Assembly (NCBI GenBank): GCA_020852965.1
Contig: JADYZV010000197.1
Location: 39,715 to 103,714 of the forward strand
Source: Pirellulaceae bacterium
GTDB taxonomy: Bacteria > Planctomycetota > Planctomycetia > Pirellulales > Pirellulaceae
Direction of reading: 5' to 3'
Length of the DNA: 64,000 bases
Shown here in pieces: positions 10,501 through 18,762 of this stretch. The notes under the pieces were generated by a model. That model saw only the letters and a list, made by a program, of their open reading frames with translations, ran no database searches and was not told where the DNA came from. The number at the start of each line of letters is the position of its first letter. Positions within the stretch are counted from its first letter, which is position 1. The translations under genes and the position numbers were made by a program.

Positions 10501-13500
10501 AAGCGACCGGGGACCGGATCGATCAAGAACATGTTGATCTGCAAATCACTGGCTGTGACTAAGTCCGTGATCGGCTCCAGCAGCGTTCGTTTGGGTCCGC
10601 CTACGCCTTTCTCGTAGTCCTCAGCGACTTCAAAAGGCTTGCCGTCGATGAAGTAATCCTGAATGGCATTGGCAAGTTTGATACACGTCACCGCGCCGCG
10701 ACTCCAGCCCGCCATGTTGATCGTCTTTGGGAATTTGCCTTGTTCTTTTAACTGCTTGAGCACAAACAGGGTGTGCGCCACGTTGTCATCCCAGCCGTCG
10801 CCATGCAGCGTGCCACGATGCAATTCTGTGACTGCTCCGACTCCGGGTAGATTCTTGACATCTGGCAAGTTTGGCGAATTGCCGCCGCCAAGTGGATTGG
10901 CAATGCCACCACTAGGCAATGGACTTTTCAATCCTCCCGGCAGATTGTTGGTAATGCCACTTGGCAGTTGATTGGGTAGACCACCAGGCAGATTGTTGGT
11001 TACTCCACCGGGCAGATTGTTGCTTACTCCACCGGGCAAATTATTGGTCACCCCGCTTGGTAGTTTGTTGGTGATAGCAGTGGCAACTCCCCCCAACATG
11101 CTCGCGACACCCATTTCTGATACCCGATACTGCGATTCCGTAGAAGTCGTCGAAGTCGGTTTGGGTTTCAACTTTTTATCCAACGTCAGCGGATCAAAGT
11201 CACCCGGCATCGGATGTTCGGGGACGGTGTCCGTAGCCAAGCCAATCTCATCTCCCGCCAAATTCAACATATCCGACGTACCGACGCCATCGAGTATCAA
11301 GAACGACTTTTGATAGTGTTGATTGTAAAAGTCGTTGGGAGCATCGGAATTGTCACTTCGTCCCCAGTAGGCCGCTCCCAGCTCAGAAATCAACTCGCCA
11401 TCGCGTCCATTGCGATGTCCGCCAGTTCCGTGCGCAAAGATGGTAAACACATCTTCGGGCTTGGAAGGCGGCGTGTTGCGTCGGGCGCTCGTCGGCACAA
11501 TGCGCGTGCCGAAAAAGCCAACCGCTTCCGTGAGATTGGTCGTTGGATCAGGCGTAGCGTTTTCCTGGGAAACCTTTACGGATACTTCGATGGCTGCCTT
11601 CGACGTCGCAACCAGACCACCGGATTGCTTACTCGTCCATGCAAATTTTGTCAGGTCCAGTCCCGAATCGGTTTCCGTGGCCGCAAGATTAATTGGAATA
11701 TCCAGCAGCAGAAGTGGGCCGGCCTTCGCCCCGCCGCTGGCCAACTTCCTCAGTTCAAGGCCATTGCCCGGTAGAGTCATGATCTCAACGGCTTGGGGTG
11801 GATTCTCCGAACTGATGATCATATGCACATCGACCTTAGCCGTGTTGTCGACCAAGTCGCTCGGACCACCGACAAAACCCAAATTCGAGATCAAGCGCAT
11901 ATCACCCGCAAGCTCAACGAATCCAGAAAACGTGAATCCTGTTTGCGTATTGATTCCCGGTGAACGCGCAGCCACGTTGGTGACGATCGGCTTGGCCGTC
12001 GGCACCATATCATTGGCTCCCACCATCGAATCTTGAACACCGAAAAGCATCGCGTGCTGCGACCCTTGCGGAGCGGAGAGAATCCAGGCGGCGGCCTTCG
12101 AATCGTCCTTTAATAGATCCGATGCATTATCTTCGACAGCAGCCAATACTCCCGCAGGTTTCTGGTTGGGATACAAGCTGGCCTTCGGGAAAATGGGCAT
12201 GATCGGCCCATCGACGCCAGTCGCAATGGGCTGACCATCCGCAGAAAAAGCGGTGACCCTGGGTTGCGCGAATAAGGTGAGCAACTCGCCGGGTGAGAAT
12301 GCCTTTCCGGATTGCAGGGCAGATCGCGACCAGCGGTCGAGATCAAAGCTCAGCTTGGCCTCGTACCGCGTGCCGGCACTGGTCGTAACGCCTCCCGTCC
12401 CTGGCTGTTCGACGAAGGCCAAGGCGGTTGGGTAGATCGTGGGGGGATCTTCATGCGGGGCCAGTGCAAACGCGTCAACGCGAAACCGAGCGATCTTGCT
12501 GGCATCGCCTGTGACCTGCCAGGTGATCGTCAACTCCGCCTGGTCGTGCAAGGCCGCATCGTGAGTATCGAAGCGAACTAGCGAAATATCGGGTAAGCCC
12601 GGAGGAGGATTGCGCACAACGGGACCGCTCGTACCTCCAGGGCCGCTCGTGCCTCCGGGACCGCTGGTACTTCCAGGGCCGCTCGTACCACTGGGACCGC
12701 CAGTGCCTGCGACGTTCCCCGATCCAGGGGAAACTCCACTTGGCCGCTGTTTGCCGCTGCCGACGTTACCTAAGATTGCATTGAGCCATGCCAGCGGAGA
12801 CAGTGATCCCCAGCCCGGTTGGACGCGCCGCATCGGGGGAGCAATTTGATTGCCCCAGGGTGGAGAGACCGGCGAGGGTCCTGAGCTAACGACAAACATC
12901 ATCGGCGGTGCCGTCTGCGTCGGAAGCCAAGGGGTTGGCGGAATGGCTGGGGGCTCAGGAACAATCGGAGTTGAAACTGCGGGCTGACTCGAAACCATGG
13001 GAGTTCCGCTCGGCGCTTCTCCTTGACGCCACACATAGCGCTCGGTCTCCGTCGCTGCATTGGCGACCACTTCTCCTTGCTGATTGCGGTGGGCGGGTGG
13101 CACAAAAAGAATGCTGCTCAATCTCAACTGATCCTGCGTATGTTGCTGACTGTCGTAGATCGCAGCTCGGTCCGCTTCCACAACGACGCGGGCGACGGCT
13201 GCGCGATCGGGCACTTGCCCCAACGACAGCTCCGAACCAAGCATACCGATGCCGATGTCACGCAGATCCTCATGCCATAAAGGATCATGGCTGAGATCTT
13301 GCTCTCGCAATTGAAAGACTTGCCATGGCTGGTCGTCGACGAGTGGATCGGCTTCGCCACTTAGCAAATACTTCTTGCCTTTGGCGTCAAAATAGATTGG
13401 GTTCTGCGAGCCTGATTGCGGCTGTGGAGCGACGTTCAGCCGAATGATTAAGGACGAGATTGGCGAGGTTTCTCGTTTCGTAGCAAATAATTCTTGGGGC

Positions 13501-14825
13501 TCACTGTACCAGGGATAGGCGCCCGTCACGATTCCGGAAAGGTCATTGACCGGAGCCGCGGAGCGCGCGAGCTGGCGGTCGATATCTTCGTCGCTCAGTG
13601 CACTATCGGTCAGTCCCAACTTGGCTGACGCCTGGCCATCTTCCAGTTGTCTGACCAGTGCTAAGTGTCGCTCCAAGAGGTCGTCGAGCTTTTGGCGATG
13701 AGCCCGGTGCTGCTCGCCTGCGTTGCGTTCAAGTTCGCTATTCTCAGCGAATAGCTTTCCATTGATTTCGATTTTGTAACCACTGAGAATCCAATCACCT
13801 TCGCCGGTAGAGGCGAAGCCAATGGTGGAAATATCACCCACCCGCAGGTCGCGCAGCAACTGTGGCGTTCGCGCTAGTTCATCGAAGCCGTTATCGCTTG
13901 GCTTGGCGTTGAATTCGTACCAAGCCGAAGTTCCTGGCGGGTTTTCCGAATCGGCTTTCGTTTGGGACGATGTCTGCGGAAAAGCAGCAAAGCCAGGCTT
14001 GTGTTCGCTAGCCGGGGCAACCTGCAGCCTTAGAGGAAATCCCAGTCCCAGATGTAAATCGACGGTTTCTCTGCGTGGTTCGCCCTCACCAAGCGTCAGG
14101 CTGACTTTGATCGATTCGATCGGCAGGTTGGCATCTAGATCTCCCATTTGCAACTTGGATGGCGGCTTCTGCGGGAAGCCTGCGGGCAGGTTGGGTTGTT
14201 GTGGAAGTGGATTGGAATTGAGGAGCCGAGAGCCTTCCGGTCCGGCCTGCGTTGCAGGATTGGCGGGATCGGCGCCGCCCGCTTGTGCAGGTTGAGCAGC
14301 TTCACTACCAGTTGCACTATTGTTCGCCGCGTTGTTTGCCGCCACTTCTGGCGAACTGCCCCTATTGAACAGACCAGGAATTATTTGCCAGGCCAGCATG
14401 GCTCCGCCAACAACTAGTAGAGCAGCAGTGGCGCCGATCAGCGGACCTTTCCAACCATTGCTCACAGCAGCCTTCGGCTCCGTCGGTACTGAAGTCCTGT
14501 CGGGCGTTGGTTTCGCACTAGCTGCTTCGACATTCGGTTCATGGCGAATCGCCGCGACAGACGCGATAGGCTCATTTGCCCCAGCAGGCTCCGGGGTCGA
14601 GGTGGGTACCGAGGAACGGTCTATGGCAACCGTTGAACTGGCTGGCGCCTGAAACACAGTCGTAACCGGCTTGCCTGAATCCGCTTGTAACTGCTGGACT
14701 TGTCCTTGGCAGTCTGGACATGTCGCTAAATGACGATTGATGTCGTGGATCGCGTCTGCGTCAAGTTTTCCAGAAACGAGCGCCCACAATTGCTCAAAAG
14801 CAGGGCAGTCCGAATTGCGTGTCAT
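7527..14825 (-). CDS. Giant multidomain membrane protein (2432 aa): zinc finger, TM, repeated beta domains, alpha/beta hydrolase, calcineurin-like phosphoesterase and cytolysin C-domain-like module
   Basis: H-x3-C-x2-C in NRHLATCPDC; TM GPLIGATAALLVVGGAMLAWQIIPGLF; IFAHGTGGHRNG and NMAGWSRGAVTC; phosphoesterase motifs NGDLT, GNHDY, NFHDSD and VGHYHE; C-terminus GGYAAWYTVTYKKPDG...NKTYKTWGGTLTHSW. Confidence 0.88.
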   Translation of the reverse strand: MTRNSDCPAFEQLWALVSGKLDADAIHDINRHLATCPDCQGQVQQLQADSGKPVTTVFQAPASSTVAIDRSSVPTSTPEPAGANEPIASVAAIRHEPNVEAASAKPTPDRTSVPTEPKAAVSNGWKGPLIGATAALLVVGGAMLAWQIIPGLFNRGSSPEVAANNAANNSATGSEAAQPAQAGGADPANPATQAGPEGSRLLNSNPLPQQPNLPAGFPQKPPSKLQMGDLDANLPIESIKVSLTLGEGEPRRETVDLHLGLGFPLRLQVAPASEHKPGFAAFPQTSSQTKADSENPPGTSAWYEFNAKPSDNGFDELARTPQLLRDLRVGDISTIGFASTGEGDWILSGYKIEINGKLFAENSELERNAGEQHRAHRQKLDDLLERHLALVRQLEDGQASAKLGLTDSALSDEDIDRQLARSAAPVNDLSGIVTGAYPWYSEPQELFATKRETSPISSLIIRLNVAPQPQSGSQNPIYFDAKGKKYLLSGEADPLVDDQPWQVFQLREQDLSHDPLWHEDLRDIGIGMLGSELSLGQVPDRAAVARVVVEADRAAIYDSQQHTQDQLRLSSILFVPPAHRNQQGEVVANAATETERYVWRQGEAPSGTPMVSSQPAVSTPIVPEPPAIPPTPWLPTQTAPPMMFVVSSGPSPVSPPWGNQIAPPMRRVQPGWGSLSPLAWLNAILGNVGSGKQRPSGVSPGSGNVAGTGGPSGTSGPGSTSGPGGTSGPGGTSGPVVRNPPPGLPDISLVRFDTHDAALHDQAELTITWQVTGDASKIARFRVDAFALAPHEDPPTIYPTALAFVEQPGTGGVTTSAGTRYEAKLSFDLDRWSRSALQSGKAFSPGELLTLFAQPRVTAFSADGQPIATGVDGPIMPIFPKASLYPNQKPAGVLAAVEDNASDLLKDDSKAAAWILSAPQGSQHAMLFGVQDSMVGANDMVPTAKPIVTNVAARSPGINTQTGFTFSGFVELAGDMRLISNLGFVGGPSDLVDNTAKVDVHMIISSENPPQAVEIMTLPGNGLELRKLASGGAKAGPLLLLDIPINLAATETDSGLDLTKFAWTSKQSGGLVATSKAAIEVSVKVSQENATPDPTTNLTEAVGFFGTRIVPTSARRNTPPSKPEDVFTIFAHGTGGHRNGRDGELISELGAAYWGRSDNSDAPNDFYNQHYQKSFLILDGVGTSDMLNLAGDEIGLATDTVPEHPMPGDFDPLTLDKKLKPKPTSTTSTESQYRVSEMGVASMLGGVATAITNKLPSGVTNNLPGGVSNNLPGGVTNNLPGGLPNQLPSGITNNLPGGLKSPLPSGGIANPLGGGNSPNLPDVKNLPGVGAVTELHRGTLHGDGWDDNVAHTLFVLKQLKEQGKFPKTINMAGWSRGAVTCIKLANAIQDYFIDGKPFEVAEDYEKGVGGPKRTLLEPITDLVTASDLQINMFLIDPVPGRFGIDGEHWGSKRSEEKFPPLEIDYQQLPPIVKDCVITLANDEQRRGFAPLDADDIKVLDPARTRVVWLPFPGIHRTQLRLEPRDPPGVEFLQEDLKAVPQIVWDLAWRFFEVNGSAMQESYLDKSPFNGHALTAQEVVEQFADCWMKVDTYHIARNGGAQQWVQGKFGPRRFTGYPQIWGSDEQSFTNAFNALKSLWGKDPATMRPSELNLVNNLARETHKRSDLFTDAFRNFSSAPGFYLNEYHRACFEISYPNLYAFLLSGSGGINVPQVVADELDTVRGGSQLWDQLTRIGLAKYGRDYSFGPDVKFGADFGEPLQAADPMAATIQGYSQGILASMQLLPDAEPTGSSATVPAITRSTHLPSLKSAAIRPRFTSALQPSDSFQMIFASDSQYPWTANTDLGSAATETDKEKQKESATLNENHVNSMNAAAQYDGDGDAMPDFPDVKGVIINGDLTASGFGWELEKFKEIYKELKHPMYLGLGNHDYANYVDPDRFTQETGRNAAVLGILSFPRLLGLNALQPSIDDSRTGTGHWENLTGTRMVEYVVQQINAVRDLVDFDYTEKQSYEFPEVKWDYDGSLAYSWNEGNVHFVQLHNYPIYAIKWSGYRASTAYRITVNIRSALNWLEVDLAKARTDGKIIVLNFHDSDQHWGDRYTDAGKLSELKREFSRIIQTYGVSAVFVGHYHELSGRGYDPSKTNLNDKFTAELTNYLTKTLHADFQQIYQDIPVFYCGSASQSKYLLVDFANSVQSKTTRELFVNGSHIQDGDTVTMKDIADVTKTFEFDNNGMTGPGNIAVTFKGLNNAQIIEDFANKVNAENAFGVNATQNAAVNNQLDLTDIDSIEKGTKTETAVTFLYDLGTVHAIDSSAGTFKPDPSSTQFNLINTKLVNPQPVPNRDGYVTFFNQGGYAAWYTVTYKKPDGTFVTEETKTLAWGNKETIYIPGNATDINLSGGAYGGTEIFNEMLQAPPNKTYKTWGGTLTHSWRAY

Positions 14826-14874
14826 ATTAATAGCCTCGTATTGCTATCCGTTGATCGTGTTCTTAGGGAATGTG

Positions 14875-17800
14875 TCAATCGTCGGGAACCAGACGCAGCC
14901 CGAATAGCGCCAGCGCTTCGTTCCCTTCGTAATGATCCTGGCTGGCCATGATGGTCAAACTGACAACCACCCGTGAGCCAGTCGCCAGTGGAAGATTGCT
15001 AGAAGGTGCGGCGTCCAGAGGTAATCCACCAGTCAGCGTTGAAGGCGATCCGGTACCAACGGGAATCGCGATATCGATCAACTGAAGAGGGTTGGGAGTT
15101 GCACCGTTGGTTTTTTCGAATCGGACCGCAGTTGAAGTGCCGGCCCGTAACAATTCAGGAGGATTCGCTTGACCAGCTTGAAGGTCCTGCAATGAGCTTG
15201 CCGAACCACCGCTGGGAACTTGTTGGATGATTACTCGCGCTCGGAATTCTGCACTATTGGTTGTAATCGCATCGCCATCCATGAAACCTAGCAGCCCGGT
15301 CAAACGCATGTTCTTGGTGAGCGTGATTGGGTAAGCATCAAACCGCAGGCTAATATGGTCACCGACGTTTCTCATGGCGACGTTGGTGGGATACATGCCA
15401 AACTGCAATCCGCTATTAGCAAACTGATTGGTGCTCGACAGTAGCCACGCTCCCACGCCGCTCGCAGCCGGTTTCCCGAAGGCTCGCCAACGGTTCGCGT
15501 CCTCCCCCGAACTCCCGTACCCATCACCGCCCGCTTGAAATCCTGGCGTAACGGACGTTGGTATTTCCGACGTAATCCAGCCTGCTGGGTCGATGCTGGA
15601 ATCCGGACCGATTTTCAATCCAAATTCGCTGAAGCTCCAGCCTTGCGGATGAACTGGAACCAATGGCCCGGTCGCAGACAGACCGTTTGCTAGTGGTCGA
15701 CCGTTAGCATCAAGGGCGATAACCTCTGGCTCGACGAAGATATGAACAAGTTCCTCAGGCGCTAGGCCCAGAGCTGGATCGGATAGATTAATTGCAGGCA
15801 AAGAGGCGCTTTCAAGTTTACCTCGGCGCAGAACTTTCTTGTTAGTCAAAAGTATCCGTTTGGCGAGTAGAGTGTTTGGCAGGATCGCATTCAGGCGGAC
15901 ATCATAGCTAAACACATCAGCAGCATTCGTCTCTTTCCAGCCAACAACGACTTGTTGCCCGTCTATGACTCGCTGCGACTGAAGCTCATCAATCTGCACA
16001 TCAGAGATCTGTAGAACCTTCGGAGGGGGCACAACGACCACTCCGCCTCCAGGCCCCGTTGTAGCACCAGTTCCAGGCGATGTACCAGTTCCTCCTCCTA
16101 CAAACGTACCACCAGACCCAGGCGCGCTACCCGCTCCAGGCGAACTGCCCTGAACGACCGGTGCTGAATTGTTCGAATTGACGGCTGCCTGCTGACGTTG
16201 ATTTAGTAAAGCGGTCAGGATTGGAAGTAGTAGATCGATAGCTGTTGGCCGAGCGCGGCCCCGGCGTCGCGGTGAATTCGAATTTGAATTTACGGGTGGA
16301 TTCACTGCGCGGCTCGGCATCTGAAAGACGTAGATCGGCGGCGGCGGAGCGGGGTAGGGCATAGCGCCACCGGCAGATGGTGGTACGGATGAGACGGGAC
16401 TGGATGAGACGGGTCCGGTTGAGGCAATGGGGGGATTCCCAGAAGCAGGGCTACCTAAATCAGTACTTCCGCGTTGAGGTGCTGGAGTATCGGGACTTTG
16501 ACCCGACGCGACGGCTGCGAAAGGACTAGGCGTTAGGACCGTTGGCGGTTCGGGCTCAGGCTGGCTAGCCACTGCGGGAACGGAGGACGGCGTACGGGGG
16601 GCAGCCAGTCGATCGCCGGCGCGCCACATGGGGCGCTCCCGGTCGGAGGTCATTACGTTTTCAACTACCTTTCCGGAATCATCCACATGGGCGGGCGGAA
16701 GCAGTTCAATTTGCCCGAGAGTTATGCGGTCATCCAATTCGAGTTCACTGTCGTAGGCCGGTTGATCACCAACCGAGACCAGCACTCGATCCAGCTTGGC
16801 GCGATCGGCCGCTTCGGCAAAACGATGCCCCCCTCCGACCACTCCAATTCCGATTTGCTTGAGATCACTCTCATCGAGAGGATCTCGCTCCAGGTCGATC
16901 GCAGAAATTTGAAAATGATGCGACTCGGGTCCGTTTCGGAGCGGGCTCGTCGACGATGCCAGTTGGTATTTCTTTGCCCCGGCGAGCAGATAGACGGTAT
17001 TCAACGTGCCGGACTGGGCCTTCGAGGACGTTACTAGCGTAACGTCAATCGGTTTCATTACCGGCGCGCCGCTTACATCGAACTCTGCTGCTTGCTCCTC
17101 ATACCAAGGGTATTGGCCCATCAATCTGCCACCGGCCCACTGGATCGGACCGTCGAGCGACGCGACCTCCGTTCTGGCTGCCTCCCAATCCAGCTGTTCG
17201 GTATCGCTGAGGTAACCGGCGGACGCAAGGGCTTCGTATTCATCAAGCTGATTCACCAATACCTCGCGCCTGGGCAAACTATCGGTTAGTGTCTGCTCAT
17301 CTTGAGCCATCACTTCTTCTGGACCGGCATCCACCGAATTGTTCGAGGCGAACAACTGATCATTGATTTCAATGACATAGCCGGCCAACTTCCAGTCGCT
17401 TTGACCAGTCGAGGCAAACCCTATTTTGCTTATGTCACCGACTTTCAAACCCGACAGAAGCTGTGGCGTTGTTCTAAGCACATCGCTACCAGACTCATCC
17501 GGCGCTGCCTCAAACTCAAACCAGGCTTCCTCGCCCGGCTCCAAGTGATCGCGGTCGGCCGGCAAGGAGCTTTTCTGCGCAACGGCCGAAAAGTCGATTG
17601 GGCTCGATGCGCCCAACGGATGAAGCCGTAAAGGAAAACCCAACCCCAAGTGCAACTCCACCGGTTCACCCAGAGCCGCACCATGCTCGTCGGTTGTGAT
17701 CGAGACGCGTATCTTCTCAATCGGAATTTCCGATTCAAGATTTCCGAATTGAAAGCCGTTTGCAGATTCGCCGGAGACGGTTGGAGCCGGCTCCGGTGGA

Positions 17801-18453
17801 TCGCTCGTCGTTGGTGGCTGCTCCGACGCGATGTCGGCGGCTGGTTTCGAGGCCACGGGTCCGCGTTTGTTCCATTCATTCCAGCCGAAATAGCCGATTG
17901 CACCTACCGCTCCCAGCAGACTGACCAGCGCCAGTGCTTTGCCTGCGGAGAAACCAGCGGAAGATGGGTTTCGCGGTGTCTTTCCCACCTGCGTTGCCTC
18001 CGGTATGTGGGGGCGAACCTCGCGATCCATGGAAGGTGTCTCCACCAGCATCGGCTCGGCGGGAGAGACTGGCGAGTCAACTTTAAGCGTGCCGTGATTG
18101 GGGCGTTTTACCGGCGACGCTTGGACTAAATCGTCCTGCGGTACACGTTCATCGCGCTTCGCGCGAACGCTATGTTCGCTCCGCAAACCTGGCTGGTCCG
18201 CTATCGCGGGTGTTGCGAGCGGCGTGCTCGGTGACGATGGTGGTTCCGCAGATGGAGTCGGAACCTGGGGCTCGGACTGGATCGCAGGCTGTGACGTCTG
18301 AGCTTCCACGTCGCGAAGCGTTTGAATGGTCTCCTTGCAGTGATCACATGAATTGACATGCAACAACAAGAGCTCTTGGGCTTCTTCCAACAACGTGCCT
18401 TTTGCATATTTCGCCAAGTGCTTCAGTGGTGGACAGCTTGGTTTTGAGCTCAT
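14875..18453 (-). CDS. Large membrane protein (1192 aa) with N-terminal anti-sigma-like zinc finger; N-terminal paralog of the 2432-aa neighbour
   Basis: H-x3-C-x2-C in LLLHVNSCDHC; TM ALALVSLLGAVGAIGYFGWN. IPIEKIRVSITTDEHGAALGEPVELHLGLGFPLRL...TPQLLSGLKVGDISKIGFASTGQSDWKLAGYVIEIND aligns with the 2432-aa protein. Confidence 0.85.
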   Translation of the reverse strand: MSSKPSCPPLKHLAKYAKGTLLEEAQELLLLHVNSCDHCKETIQTLRDVEAQTSQPAIQSEPQVPTPSAEPPSSPSTPLATPAIADQPGLRSEHSVRAKRDERVPQDDLVQASPVKRPNHGTLKVDSPVSPAEPMLVETPSMDREVRPHIPEATQVGKTPRNPSSAGFSAGKALALVSLLGAVGAIGYFGWNEWNKRGPVASKPAADIASEQPPTTSDPPEPAPTVSGESANGFQFGNLESEIPIEKIRVSITTDEHGAALGEPVELHLGLGFPLRLHPLGASSPIDFSAVAQKSSLPADRDHLEPGEEAWFEFEAAPDESGSDVLRTTPQLLSGLKVGDISKIGFASTGQSDWKLAGYVIEINDQLFASNNSVDAGPEEVMAQDEQTLTDSLPRREVLVNQLDEYEALASAGYLSDTEQLDWEAARTEVASLDGPIQWAGGRLMGQYPWYEEQAAEFDVSGAPVMKPIDVTLVTSSKAQSGTLNTVYLLAGAKKYQLASSTSPLRNGPESHHFQISAIDLERDPLDESDLKQIGIGVVGGGHRFAEAADRAKLDRVLVSVGDQPAYDSELELDDRITLGQIELLPPAHVDDSGKVVENVMTSDRERPMWRAGDRLAAPRTPSSVPAVASQPEPEPPTVLTPSPFAAVASGQSPDTPAPQRGSTDLGSPASGNPPIASTGPVSSSPVSSVPPSAGGAMPYPAPPPPIYVFQMPSRAVNPPVNSNSNSPRRRGRARPTAIDLLLPILTALLNQRQQAAVNSNNSAPVVQGSSPGAGSAPGSGGTFVGGGTGTSPGTGATTGPGGGVVVVPPPKVLQISDVQIDELQSQRVIDGQQVVVGWKETNAADVFSYDVRLNAILPNTLLAKRILLTNKKVLRRGKLESASLPAINLSDPALGLAPEELVHIFVEPEVIALDANGRPLANGLSATGPLVPVHPQGWSFSEFGLKIGPDSSIDPAGWITSEIPTSVTPGFQAGGDGYGSSGEDANRWRAFGKPAASGVGAWLLSSTNQFANSGLQFGMYPTNVAMRNVGDHISLRFDAYPITLTKNMRLTGLLGFMDGDAITTNSAEFRARVIIQQVPSGGSASSLQDLQAGQANPPELLRAGTSTAVRFEKTNGATPNPLQLIDIAIPVGTGSPSTLTGGLPLDAAPSSNLPLATGSRVVVSLTIMASQDHYEGNEALALFGLRLVPDD

Positions 18454-18762
18454 GGTTGACCTTTAACTTTATGCGTGGCATACCATCCCAGGAACACTCA
18501 CTTCCCAACACCAACTTGACACTTTACCCCAGACTAATGTAGCAGCTCAAACCACCGAAAGTATGGGTGTCCGTTGTCGCAGGAAGAGAATTTGTTAAGT
18601 TTCCGTAAGCTCCGCCGCGTTAGGATTACAGAAAATTCAATTCATTCATCCACATTCCGAATTGAGCACCGAAGCACAAATCAACGGGCGAAACCACCGG
18701 GGCTGTTGGCCACGGTGATTTCAAAACGTTTGCTTGTTTCGGCTCGCCGCAATAAGTTGAAT

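Noticed and set aside
10905-11075. Possible CRISPR-like regular repeat
   Set aside because: 24-bp repeats without spacers, lying in frame within a coding region (NNLPGGVT units).
7527-14825. Calling the 2432-aa protein a pore-forming toxin
   Set aside because: Only the C-terminal cytolysin-like beta sandwich is suggested; no recognisable pore-forming segment or undecapeptide was seen.
1200-18453. Polymorphic toxin or contractile injection locus
   Set aside because: No VgrG, Hcp, Rhs core, PAAR or immunity-like small gene is present; the ECF sigma and ZAS-like fingers fit envelope signalling better.
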